The notes beneath the pieces were generated by a model that saw only the letters and a program-made list of their open reading frames with translations, searched no databases and was not told the DNA's origin. From Guyanagaster necrorhizus (taxonomy: Eukaryota > Basidiomycota > Agaricomycetes > Agaricales > Physalacriaceae): DNA of 64,000 bases. Below, piece after piece: positions 1 to 10,751 of the stretch. A program made the position numbers and the translations under genes. Every line of letters begins with the position of its first letter. The first letter of the stretch is position 1. The DNA is taken from the NCBI RefSeq assembly GCF_019112545.1, contig NW_025064900.1, positions 302,325-366,324 of the forward strand, read 5' to 3'.

Positions 1-340
1 CAGATGGAATGGAATCCCATCAGAGAAGTGAAGAGGAGTATCCTTCAGAGTGGAATCTGATGGATGAGGTAGAGAGGAGTTGAAGTGAGTACAAAGTGTA
101 GATGACTATCCAAGTTGATATTCAAACTGAGTATTTACAATGATTTTATATGACTTTATATACTAATGATAGCTAATTCTGAGTCAGGTTCCATTGGGTT
201 CTGGTGTTAATATTTGCTACTGAGTTCAGGATCTAGATATTACAATGTGAAATATGGATGTGAAATGATAATGATGAAAATGAAATTAATAGGTAATGAG
301 GAGCAGCCAGAGTCTGGTGGGTTTTCATGATTGGATCTGT
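1..340 (-). repeat. Element A 3' LTR, first part (before X1)
   Basis: Aligns almost base for base with 10369-10710, differing mainly by transitions. The match resumes at 2213 after the X1 insertion. The strand is inferred from the TATA box and gag-pol direction. Confidence 0.9.
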
Positions 341-2208
341 TGACATGCCCTCTCCATGTTCAGATGTGTAAAATTGCAAAAATTGAGAATACATGGACTG
401 CATTTCAGTCCAGTAAGCATATAACTGAGAATAGAATAAGAGTGCACAGAAACCTAGCCATTATAAGGCTAAACTGAAGTAACAAGAAGCAGAGTGCATG
501 GCCTAGTAGCAGACTAATACCAGAGGGGTTAGACTGCATGTGAGATCTCAGCACTTGGCTCTAAACATGCCAATACTATTACAAGAGAACATGCTAAAAA
601 TAAAAAGAATATGATTGAAATATGATCAGCAATCCTGATCACATTGATTATGGATTCACAGCCATTGATACACTGATGGGACATGCTTTAAACAGAGAAC
701 TGAGACCCAAAGAAAGATATCTGAATAACTGGTTGTTGAACAAAGGAATAAAATAATAGCAACAAAGGAATAGATAGAGAAATACTACCCTCAGAGATGA
801 ATAGCATATGTACTGCTCAGAGACTTGCATGCATACTTATAGTGCCTTAGTGCATGTAACACAGCAAGGGGCTCTGCATCATACTGAGATATGACATATA
901 CCATTGGGTGGATTAATTAATGCATGTCAGGCCAGAAGCAGTGCATTTTGTGAGCTAGATGGAATGCAAAGACACTGGAAAAGAGAACATAATCATTGTG
1001 GCTGACTCCAGACATAGGAGATAATCCCAGGGGTCTGGAACAGTTTACCACTGTCAAAGATGTGTCATCAGGAAAATAAGAAAGTGAGCAGACCTGGCTA
1101 AGCCAGCTAGCCAATATCAGCTAGTGAGAAAACAGTGGGCAGTCCTGATCCAGAAGAGAATAAGTGTGACAACTGTGATAGGCATGTGAATAATACCTAC
1201 AGGATCTGGCACAGAGTCTCACACTTTGAAGATACCATAGTAGGATTGTATTAGTAAGTACCACAGTAGAGTATTTAAATACTATATTATATGAGTAGAA
1301 TATAAGTTTCCAACTCCCACAGTTGCAGTGTATTGGGCACAGAAAGCCTTGCACTCTAGCTCTGGATTTGTATTTGTAACTTTGGGCAAGAGAATAAAGG
1401 CATTATTGAATATCATTGAGAGAGCATTGAGAACTGAGTGAGGCATCAAAGCTTTCAAAGGACTTGAGCCTGGTTTGATAAGATGTTTTGGATTGCACTC
1501 TAATCTGAGAATAAGAGAGCAGTGTCTGAAGGACATCATCTCAAGTTTTTGAGGTCTTTGTGACATGCAGCACTACAGGTGGTAGAGGTTCAAATCCTTT
1601 GGCTTGATTAGTGTGTGCTCTTTGGTTATTTCTGCAGATTGGCTGAGATTCAAACTCTTTGATCTGTCAGATGGTGTTTTATTGTGTTTTGTGTCTCTGG
1701 ATTGCATAGGTTTGAATCCTGTGAGTCTATGATCAGTTTGGAAACTTGTGAACAGAGATCTGTGCTCTGAGACACTTGTGGACATGTTTGTGATTGGTTT
1801 TTGCTTAGAGCATAAAGCTTTGAGTCATGTATTGTGTGTTAGAGATTTTGAGGTGATCTGAGCTGTGCTTAGGATCTTTTGAGAGTTTTGTGGGAGTGTT
1901 TTGACATATTGTATTGAGCTGCAGTACTCTTTGCCTTGAGGTCCAGCAACACCTGTTGCCATCTCTTGTTTTGATAAAACAAAAAGCTTTGAGACTTAGA
2001 GAGATCTAGAGCTGTTGTACATGTGCTATTGTTGTTCATACACAGTGGATTCATTGAAGAAGACAATTATATTTGTTGATTACTACTTTTATCACATTAT
2101 AATCCCCCCACAAACTAAGAGTTTTGTGTGTGTGTTGGTATGAGTGTGGTCAATAGATAGCACTCTGCTGTATCCATTTTCACCTTATATGCACTCAGAT
2201 CCTCTTCA
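341..2208 (+). mobile_element. Repeat X copy 1, probable large solo LTR
   Basis: A 1868 bp repeat that starts TGACATGCCC and ends CTCTTCA (TG...CA ends), inserted in the LTR of element A. The uninterrupted LTR at 10690-10720 gives the empty site and shows a 4 bp target duplication, CTGT (337-340) and CTAT (2209-2212), differing by one transition. Homologous copies lie at 22862-24693, 40959-43166 (reverse) and 63834-64000 (reverse, cut off). No protein-coding content is recognisable. It carries three B-box-like motifs at 1587-1597, 1647-1657 and 1709-1719. A solo LTR of an element absent from this window is the best explanation; a non-autonomous LTR-flanked element is possible. The orientation given is arbitrary. 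Confidence 0.8.
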
Positions 2209-2212
2209 CTAT

Positions 2213-2255
2213 GGTTGGTTGAGGTGACACAGAGGCCAGTAGCATGCACATAATA
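2213..2255 (-). repeat. Element A 3' LTR, remainder after X1
   Basis: Matches 10709-10751. It ends TAATA where the intact LTR ends TAACA (C-to-T). The pyrimidine-rich bases that follow (2256-2264) would be the polypurine tract on the minus strand. Confidence 0.85.
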
Positions 2256-2393
2256 GTATTCCTCTGTTAGTGTTTTTGCTCTCAAGAGTGCAGATTTTGA
2301 TGGCCAGTGGGGCCATATGGAAGATTGTTGGTAGCCATGGGAAGTTTTGCAACTTGATCAGATATCACCACTATTGCTTAAAATTTTGCAACT

Positions 2394-3378
2394 ATGTTGC
2401 CTCTTGCTGCATATCATTGCTCACACACTTCTGAGCCTTTGGTGAGAGAACCTACCTCTGATAGTCCTGAAGAGGCCAAGGAATTATTCTGTCTGGAATG
2501 GCAAACCATGGAGGAAGAGTACACAGAGGCTGTGAAAGTCCACTTGGAGTGGAAAAGAGAGCAAGAGAGAGAGGAAAAGGTCTAGGTGGACCATGTGGCC
2601 TGAGAGGCATAGAGAAAGAAGCAGCAAGAGAGGTTGGAGAAGAAGAGAGAGGAGGTCCAGCAGGCAGTAGAGAGGCAGGCAAAGGAGGTGGAGGAGAGCT
2701 ATAAATACAAGTTCAGATCAAGGAGCATAGTGGATGGCAGTGGGATAGAGGTGATCACTAGTCTCAAAAAGCAGATAAAGTTGGAAGTGGTGGGGCTGGT
2801 GGAGGGTGAAGAGTTGTTGGATGGTGAAAGTAAGTGTCTTAGTTTTCTTGCATAGTTTGATTTAGCTTTTGTTTTCAGGAAGTTGTGTGCACTATTATCA
2901 AGATGGTGCACAGTGTCATGTATGACTGGTAACTGAAGGCATCAGTCAAGAGCAGACTTGCACTTGCTGCAAGGTCAAGAAAACTGCTTGTTCATTCAAC
3001 AAGGGTGTCACCACAAGTGAGATGATCAGTAGTGTGGAGGTCTCTGCTGGCCTCCACCAAATTTCAAGATTAATTCATAAGTTGATGTGTTGTGTAGATG
3101 AGTTAGCAGAAGAGCTGGCAGATGTCTGCAGTATAGTAGCAGGTCTTCAGGATGACTATGGTTCTGATGACATGTCATCTCCCTCAGAGCTGTTTTTAGA
3201 ATCTGAGATAGAGGCCTGAAAGAAGGCCCAACTGATTTTCAAGGATGAGAGAGATCAGGAGATAGAAGATCTTTAGGAGATGATATTGAAGAGGCTAGAT
3301 GAGGATATAGAGAAGTTGAAGAAGTGAGGAGAGAGTTCAGATTCTGGTGCAGGCTCATCAGATTCTGCTTTTCTCTAA
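2394..3378 (+). pseudogene. Antisense coiled-coil / cysteine-cluster protein gene inside element A
   Basis: Reads on the strand opposite to gag-pol, between the chromodomain end and the 3' LTR of element A. From the ATG at 2394 the frame gives an acidic N-terminus and then a long Glu/Lys/Arg-rich coiled coil (about 2480-2720) interrupted by three stops. A 49-nt intron at 2830-2878 restores the frame into a cysteine cluster (C-V-H-Y, then Q-C, then C-T-C-C-K-V-K-K-T-A-C at about 2960-2995) and a Ser/Asp-rich acidic tail ending at TAA 3376-3378. The layout (coiled coil, then a CxxC-type basic cluster, then an acidic tail) resembles a protein family I recall as multicopy in mushroom genomes; I cannot confirm that here. 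One cluster cysteine appears as Tyr, a G-to-A change. It may be cargo or an additional antisense ORF of the retrotransposon; a separate insertion is not excluded. Confidence 0.65.
2830..2878 (+). other. Spliceosomal intron in the antisense pseudogene
   Basis: Donor GTAAGT and acceptor TTTTCAG, 49 nt, typical of basidiomycete introns. Removing it joins the coiled-coil frame (ending D-G-E) to the cysteine-cluster frame (S-C-V-H) without a stop at the junction. Confidence 0.75.
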
Positions 3379-3524
3379 AAATTTTGTATGAAATGTATAT
3401 GGAAAAAGGCATCAGATGTTGATAGTGGAGAAAAAAATGTAAATACAAGATTTTGACTTTGAAAGTGTAAAAAAGGTGATTGAAATGATAGTAATTAGTG
3501 GTTAAAATTGAAATGGTAAGATGG

Positions 3525-4937
3525 TGATATGCAGGCTACATGTCCAGCCCTATAATTTGCAAATTCTGCATAACACACTAGAATATGCTAGTAACTGAGA
3601 ATCATTAGCCAGTAGAGGACTATGGCTGAGGCTCTAAGCTGATAGTCATGCTAGTCACCAATACTAAGTCCAAAAGGGACTTTGTAAAATAATATGGCCT
3701 AAGGATAAAAATCCTAAGTCAGGTTTGAACTTAGAAAAGTTCAGCACCACACCTTGGAAAATACTAAGTCCAAGTTGGACTTAGAAATAGTACCTCAAAT
3801 GGGGCCAATTCTACATGCCACTAAGATGAGTATATTCTAAGACAGCTAGAGGTATAATACCATAGCCAGTTGTGGAGTATTGAGTAGAGATAGCATCATC
3901 CAGGAGCAGTAAGAAGAGAGACCCAATGATCTGTGGCTAGTACTGTGAGTTTTGACTCAAATGCCTAAGTCCAAATTTCCTAGGTATCAGGTGATCTAAG
4001 AGACTTAGAATTGAGAGGAATAGAGTGGATATAACCGGTTGACCAGGCCTGACCAGGCCTGATCAATCAAGCTACTAAGAATAACTCAGAGGATTAAACT
4101 CTGAGTAGACAGAAAGGAGTTAGGTACCCACAGGCACTGTAGGCTTAAAATAAAGCTGTGCAATGGCCAGGTGGGTCTGGGCAAGCCTAGGGGAGTCCAG
4201 GAGTGCCACCATTCCGGAATAATGGCATGATTCCACTTTAAACAGGAGAAATATTATTTTGAATGCTTTATTTATAGATTCTGTATCTGTTGTTGGTGTA
4301 TAAAAGAAGAGAATGGTGGGAAAATAGCAAGCAAGTGATCCACCCCCACATTCAGGCCTTCTAGCCCACTGTAGCTAGTCTCTGGGACAATGGATTTTGA
4401 GTTCTGCTTTGACTTAGTGATTTATTTAAGTTGCTTTGTCACTTAAAGAGGATTGGATTGAAATAATAACTGTATTGTGAGTTTTGGATTAATTTGGGTT
4501 CCAAACTATAGGGGTTTCAGCATCAGAATACAAGTTCTTTGGTTTTGAGGACTGCTAGCCAGCCAAGAGTGCAGCTAGTCAAGCCTAAGTGCTTAATAGA
4601 CTTAGTATTTGGGTTTCAGAGTTCATTGGGTTTTGGAATATTCTAAGTTGATTTGGAGTGCAATTTGGCATTGATTCTACATCCTAATTATACTTAAACA
4701 TTGCTATAAACTACTCTCAGAAGTATTGCATCTTTAAAAGCAAGATAGAGTTGAATAACTGTCTTTATTGACTGTTTCTTTGATTTTACTTAAGACTGCA
4801 AGAGTGCTTCTATCAAACTCAAAACAACTGACCTCAACTGTATTTGATGATTGTGTATTGAGTGGTTAGATGTTGGTGTTTGAGAGTTCATTCCTCATTC
4901 ACCTCTCTTAGTCACTTAGCCATTACCAAGCACATCA
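3525..4937 (+). mobile_element. Repeat Y copy 1, probable solo LTR (1413 bp)
   Basis: Begins TGATATGC and ends GCACATCA, giving short terminal inverted repeats with TG...CA ends. It is flanked by ATGG (3521-3524) and GTGG (4938-4941), a 4 bp duplication with one transition. The copy at 30903-32315 is its reverse complement, has exactly the same length and is nearly identical by eye. A TATA box (TATAAAAG, 4299) suggests plus-strand sense. Only two CpGs remain, both in CCGG (near 4034 and 4213). No coding sequence is seen. It sits directly downstream of A's chromodomain. Confidence 0.8.
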
Positions 4938-4944
4938 GTGGGGT

Positions 4945-6450
4945 GCCAGTGATGTCTGGAGTAGTATTATATTAGAAATAGAATGTTTGAATGACTTTAG
5001 ATAAGGGTCCTGGTTTGCCTGAGTATTGATAGTGGAATTCTTTGATAAATTCATTAGCAGAGAATTCAGAGGCCAGTAACCAAGCAAATTCTTCATTGGT
5101 ACCTTTGTAGCCTAGCCACTGGATCTTGTATAACAGTAGGCAGTGAAACTGATAGTCCAGCTTAGAGTTGAGGATTTAGGCTATTTCAAAATATTCTTCT
5201 CTGTTGACTTCAACTGGAGGCAGCAGTGGTTGGATTCAGTTAGGAATGGTGTTTTCTTCTATGGGTTCCAATTGTGACACTTGGAAGACTGAGTGAATGG
5301 ACCAGAGATCTGGCAGAAGCCTCAGTGTGAAGGAGTGGAAACCTGGTTGGACTATGATTTCAAAAGAACTGAGGTATTTCTCTGAGAATTTTCTGGTCAG
5401 GCAGGTGGTTTTGATATGTTTGGAACTGAGATAGACCTTGTTGCCCACTGTGAATAGAGGCATCAGAATCTGATGCTTGTCTGCTTGGATCTTGTAATGA
5501 GCCTGAGCCTTAGAGATTTCATCTTTTAATACTTGATGGAGTTTGTCAAGGTCAACTGCAAAGTCTTGGGCCTGAGTGGAGGCAATATTCTTTCAGGATG
5601 AACAGTGATGTTAGAGTGGTAAACCTTGTTGGCAAAGAATGGGGAAATCCCAGTGGACATGTTAGAGGCATTGTTGTAGGCAAACTCAGCAATGGGTAAG
5701 AGAGTGTCCCAGTTGTCCTGCTGGTAGGAGCAGTAGATGTGGATGTATTGTTCCAGAGTTTGGTTTGTCTGTTTAGTTTGTCTATCAGCCTCCAGATGAT
5801 AACCTGAAGTAACATGGAGTTCTATATTAAGAGTGGTAGCTAGGGCATGAGTAAACTGGAAGATGAATTCAGAACTATGATCAGATGTGATATGACTGAA
5901 TACTCCATATTTGGAGAAGACATGGATAAGAAAAAGTTGAGCAAGCTCCACAGAGTTAATGATGTCATGAGTGGGGATAAAGATGGCTTGCTTGCTAGCT
6001 TGGTCTATGACTACTAAGATGGCAGTAAATCTGTTAGAGTCTGATGGTTATTCAATGAAATTCATGGAAATAAAATCCTATGGACATTCAGAGACTGGTA
6101 GAGGTTTGAGTAACTCATAGGAGCAGTGTCTAGGTGTCTTATTGCACCCACAAACTGTGTAGAACTTAACATAGTGTTGAACATATTCATACATCTTTGA
6201 CCAGGTCTAGGATATAAATGTGGCCTTCAAACTGAAGAATGTTGGATTTGTTGATGGACCACTGAGAGAAAGAGGATTCAGAAGTGACCTTGGCCTGACA
6301 GAGGCTGTCAGAGCATGTAGGATCAGAAAATTGTGCTTGTTTGATATTAGTGTGGAGTTTGTTGATATTCATGATGGCACTACCCCATAGGGTGGGACCT
6401 TCAAGGTAGGTTGCATGGAGTGATGCAGAAAGCTGTTCTTGAATGAACAT
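4945..6450 (-). pseudogene. Element A integrase and chromodomain
   Basis: On the minus strand the integrase core is readable at about 5950-5520, with the conserved run around D-x-x-S-E-F and a Y-N-N-A motif near its end. The zinc-binding N-terminus lies upstream at 6450-6120. The C-terminal integrase segment (G-N-K-V-Y-L-S) is at 5463-5236. It is followed at about 5230-5000 by a chromodomain reading E-I-A, then I-L-N-S-K, then Y-K-I-Q-W-L-G-Y-K-G-T-N-E-E. Chromodomains of chromoviruses are known to bias integration toward heterochromatin. Stops are scattered throughout. The Y insertion begins just past the chromodomain end. Confidence 0.85.
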
Positions 6451-6599
6451 GGGTCAGAAATTGTGGGGGTTGACTTGGGCATATTGGGTATCTCTCTCTT
6501 TAGGGTAGATATCCCATCATCTAGTGAGTGCATCTGGTTTTCCTCCAAGGTTCCCAGGGCAGAACTGGATTACTAAGTTGAACTGGGATAGGTATTCAG

Positions 6600-8034
6600 A
6601 CTAGCAAACCTGTCAGTGGATTAGAATCTTGGTGGTGGTGAAGTATTCAAGATTCTTGTAGTCTGTTACAACATCAATAGAGTCCACAGAGCCTTTAAGG
6701 TAGTGCTGCCAATGTTTAAAGGCCTCAAAAATGGCTAGAAGCTCTTTGTTGTAGGTGTCATAGTTGAGTTTGGTATTGTGGAGGCTCTGGGAGTGGAAGG
6801 TGATGGGGTGAATTTCACCATCTTCAAGATAGATGAAGAGGATAGCTGCAATTGCATAATTGGAAGCATCAGTTTCCACCACTATCTTTTGATTGGGGAC
6901 CCAGTGGGTAAGAATGGAGGCATGTGTGAAGGCCTGTTTCAACTCATTGAAGGTGGCCAAGCATTTGTCATCAAATTTCCATGGAGTTTTCTTGCAGATA
7001 AGTCATATAAAGGAAAGAACAATATCACTATATTTGTGTATAAAGTGATAGTAAAAGTTGGCAAAGCCAAGAAAAGATTAGATGTTCTTGACCTTTCATG
7101 GCACCAGCTAGTCAATAATGGTTTTGATTTTTTCTTCAGACATATGAAGTCCTTCAGGTGATAGGATGTAGCCTAGGTATTCTATGGAATCCTGGTTGAA
7201 TTTGCATTTGGAACCTTTGCAGTAGAGTCTATTAGCTCTAAGCCTATGTAGAATCTCTCAAACATGTTTCTGGTGATCTCCTGGATTGTCAGAATATATG
7301 AGGATGTCATCAAAGTAGACTACTACTGATATGTCAAGCATGTCAGAGAATATATCATTCACAAATCATTGGAATGCTGCCAGAGCATTTGTAAGGCTAA
7401 AAGGCATGACATGCCATTTGAAGGAACCATAACAGGTTCAGAAGCCTGTTTTCCATTTATCCTCTTTGGCTATGTGAACAAGATGGTAAGCATGTCATAG
7501 GTTGAGCTTGGTGTAGATGTGCATGGAGTGGGCAGAGTCAAGGAGATCAGAAATGAGGGAAAGAGGATAGTGATCCTTCTTGGAGATTTTGTTTAGGCCA
7601 CAGTAGTCAATGCAAAGTTGAAGTTCACTGGTCTTCTTCTTGACAAATAGAACTGGAGCCCTGTGCAGAGAGTGAGACAGAGTAATGAACCCATTGCATA
7701 GGTTATCATCAATAAACTCTCATAGAGCCTTGAGTTCAGATTCTAAAAGGGAATAAATGGGTCCAAGTAGTGGAGATATTCTTTCCTCAAGGTTGATTTT
7801 GAGGTTGTATAGCCTGTGTTCAGATAGCTTTTTGGAGAGGGTATTGCTAAAGATGTCTGCAAAATCATGGTACTCTACTGGTACTGATGAAAGGTCTGCT
7901 GGTTTCACAGATGCAGCTTTGGCTCCAATTTTAAGTAAGAAAGGCTGCAGTGTGAACTGCTGAGTGCCTTCTTTTGCACTGGCCTGAACAAATGCAGCAG
8001 TGAATATGATGAAGATCTTTAGATATGCTTTCAT
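6600..8034 (-). pseudogene. Element A reverse transcriptase and RNase H
   Basis: Minus-strand RT runs from about 8034 to 7050. The entry motif E-Y-H-D-F-A-D-I-F is near 7890, F-V-K-K-K at about 7650, and the catalytic Y-F-D-D at 7317-7306 is intact. RNase H follows at 6960-6613 with the E-T-D-A-S catalytic segment and Y-N-K-E-L-L. Several stops fall at positions explained by CGA-to-TGA or TGG-to-TAG changes. It is the most ordinary fungal chromovirus RT in the window and clearly differs from the RTs of elements B, D, E and F. Confidence 0.9.
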
Positions 8035-8099
8035 AGCAAAAAACTCTGAGGGAGGATAGAAATAGATAGGTTCATACAGGAACAGGGCCCACCTGCTAT

Positions 8100-10226
8100 C
8101 TGGAAGAGATTTAGAATGGAGTGAAGCCCCAGAGGTTGGACTGATGGAGTCCAGTGGGCATGGAAGTTCTGGGATTGAGCTGGAAGGCTCTGAGAGGGGT
8201 GGACTGTTGTTCTGTAGGCATGGAAGTCTCTGGGATGTGATGGAGACTGTGAAATTGGTTAGAGTGAGATCCTGGTAGCTTGAGCAGAAAGTAATACTGT
8301 TCTCAGCCCAGTCAATCAGTGGATTGTAGTGGGAGAGCCAGTTGTATTCTAGGACAAGATTGCAAGATAAATCCAGAGGAGTGACATAGAAGTCAATGGG
8401 AAAGATGTCTCCAGATGGGAAACAGATGGGAATAGTTGTGATTTGAGATATACAGTTCTTGATAGAGCCATCAAATAATCAAAGTTGCACACTAGAGATG
8501 GTTTTAATAGGAATTTCATTGGCAACTACATACTTAGTGTCAACAAAGCAGTGGCTAGAACCAGAATCAATGAGGGCAAGAAAATGCAGAATGATACAAG
8601 TTAGGGAGCCATCAGATTCTATGGTAGTTGGTAATTCTGCTGAAAGAGGGATGTGGAAGGAGCGATTGGAAAGAGATGTTGTATTGAGAGTAATAACCTT
8701 TGGTGTGCAAATAGAGTCAATGCAACCCTGAACTCACATGAAGAGAACAGGGTTGCTTTCTAGTTTTCTGACTCTGTTGAAGCCAGCTCTATAGGAGCAG
8801 TGTTGACTTTAGCTGCATGACTCTTGGCAGAGGCTGCTACCTTCCACTTGTTGCAGTTCTCAGTCTTGTGTTTGGCTCTACAGAACATGCAAAGATTGTT
8901 CTGATGCTGGTGGTCTTTTTCTTTTTGAGTGAGATGACTATCTTTGCCTAGCTTATCAGCATAGAGCTTAGAGGTGGTAGATTTCAGTGTGGAACTGGAG
9001 TCTGAGAAAAAAGAGTTGAACCTCTTGGATTTGGGGTTGAAGGATTAGTTGGAGGCCTTATTGTCCTGGTTTTCATGGGCAATTTCAGCCTTCTGGGTCC
9101 AGTAGTGAGCATCAAGTTCTTGGGCAAGAAAGTGCATATCACAAAGGTTGTTTGGCTTCCCATAGTGTGCTATGTCATCCTTGATATGAGTGCAGAGGCC
9201 ACAGTAAAAGGTGTGATAGAGAGTGTTATCTCTGTACCCAATTTGTGAGGCATACTGATTGAATTGAATCATATACTTCATGATCTGATCTTCATCATGC
9301 ATCTGAAGGTGTTCTAATGTATCTTCAGCATCTCTGATAGCATCAAAGAGACTGAAGTTGCTATGAAGCTCATTTAAGAAAGCCATGTAGGAGAATTGCC
9401 AGGCTGGTGGATTCTGCAGATTGAGGTTAAGAATGTCTGATTCAAATCAGTTGAGCATAGTGCTGGCCAGGAAGAAAATGGCATAGTTGACCTTGCTAGC
9501 ATCTGTTGCAAATGCAGTAGGTCTGTCATTGAAGTTTAACTGAAGGGAGATAATGAAGGCCTTCAGTTTGTGAGGGTCAGAGCCATCAAATGGTTCTGGT
9601 TCCTTGACTTTGGTATAAATAGTGTCTGGATTGAGGTTATTGAGAGAAATGAAGACTCCTTATAATAGGTTTATGAATTCTAGAAACATGTCCTGCTGGT
9701 TTAGATTGTTGCTTCTTACAGGACTATTGGAGCTGCCTGAGCTATTGGGATCACCTGGACCATCTGGACCACCTGACCCTTCTGGAAAAGAGTTTGGTGG
9801 GTTACCACCTGGTTTCTGTCAGATGGGAGTATGAGTAGGAGTATCTTCACCTCTGCCTTCCAAATCTAGGCTGTCTGAATTTCCATGCATGTTGCCTTGA
9901 GATAAAGGCTCTATTGGGAGGTCAATTTGGGTGCTATACATCAGGCTGGCCTGTTGGGCTCTATTGATTGGAATGCTGGTGGTGTCAAAAGAGTTAGAGG
10001 AATCATCATAATTAGGTTGGCAGGCAGTGAAGCTAGAGTGATTGTAGGTTTCTCTATAGAAAGATTGTCCTCTACTGGAGGCTGATCTGAAAAGACCTGG
10101 TTGTTTCTTTGAGGCAGAGGCTGGAATGTCTTCCATGGAAAACATGTTGTAATAGGTAGGCTGAGTTTGTTTGGGATTGGTTTCTGTGGGTTGAATAAAT
10201 GTAGTGGACATAATAAAAAATTTCAA
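8100..10226 (-). pseudogene. Element A gag and protease
   Basis: Gag starts near the ATG at 10226, only 26 bp after the 5' LTR. It runs through a Ser/Gln-rich N-terminus, a capsid region (9386-9045) and a zinc-knuckle-like motif near 8900 reading C-M-F-C-R-A-K-H-K-T-E-N-C, one residue short of CX2CX4HX4C. The protease signature L-I-D-S-G-S-S is at about 8560. Gag and protease read in one frame apart from stops. Unlike elements B-F there is no hydrophobic N-terminal segment. Confidence 0.8.
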
Positions 10227-10238
10227 CTCAAGGGTTTG

Positions 10239-10249
10239 AGTTTGAATAT
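10239..10249 (-). promoter_or_regulatory. Element A primer-binding site (self-priming type)
   Basis: The 11 nt adjoining the 5' LTR are the exact reverse complement of the predicted first transcribed bases (AGTTTGAATAT, ending at 10496). They lie 34 nt downstream of the TATA box whose first base is 10530 (minus strand). This is the arrangement known for the self-primed Tf1 element. Confidence 0.7.
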
Positions 10250-10251
10250 AC

Positions 10252-10751
10252 TGTTAGGAATGTGCCAATTGAGTGTGTTTGAATGCATGCATAGAGACCA
10301 GTGGAGTGTGTGAACATCAACAAAGCTATTAGCAATATCACTCTTGAGTCAAGGCCCAAGGATTTAAACAGATGGAATGGGGTTCCATTGGAGAAGTGAA
10401 GAGAAGTGTCCTTCAGAGTGGAATCTGATGGATGAGGTAGGGAGGAGTTGAAGTGAGCACAAAGTGTAGATGGCTATCCAAGTTGATATTCAAACTGAGT
10501 ATTTACAATGATTTTACATGGCTTTATATACTAATGGTAGCTAATTCTGAGTTGAGTTCCATTGAGTTCCAGTGTCAATATTCACTACCAAGTTCAAGGT
10601 CTAGATATTACAATGTGAAATATAGATATGAAATGATAATGGTGAAAATGAAATTAATAAGTAATAGAGAGTGGCTAGAGTCTGGTGGGTTTTCATGATT
10701 GGATCTATAGTTGGTTGAGGTGACATGGAGACCAGCAGCATGCACATAACA
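10252..10751 (-). repeat. Element A 5' LTR (500 bp)
   Basis: Starts TGTTAGGAATG and ends GCACATAACA, so TGTTA/TAACA inverted ends. Pairs with the interrupted LTR at the left edge. The TATA box TATATAAA lies on the minus strand at 10530. Confidence 0.9.

Larger units (their letters stand above)
1..10751 (-). mobile_element. Element A: Ty3/gypsy chromovirus, decayed, left LTR cut by window edge
   Basis: The two LTRs (1-340 plus 2213-2255 on the left, 10252-10751 on the right) align along their length and bracket minus-strand gag, protease, RT, RNase H, integrase and a chromodomain in the usual Ty3/gypsy order. The left LTR lacks roughly 117 bp that lie before the window. Two later insertions sit in it: repeat X1 at 341-2208 in the left LTR and repeat Y at 3525-4937 in the internal part. 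A is inserted in the gag region of element C, whose sequence resumes at 10752. Reading frames are broken by many stops explained by C-to-T and G-to-A changes, so it cannot be autonomous. The target duplication cannot be checked because the left flank is outside the window. Confidence 0.9.

Noticed and set aside
1587..1719. Three T-arm-like motifs taken as tRNA genes
   Set aside because: No acceptor stem, D-arm or anticodon arm can be paired around any of them; kept only as B-box-like motifs.
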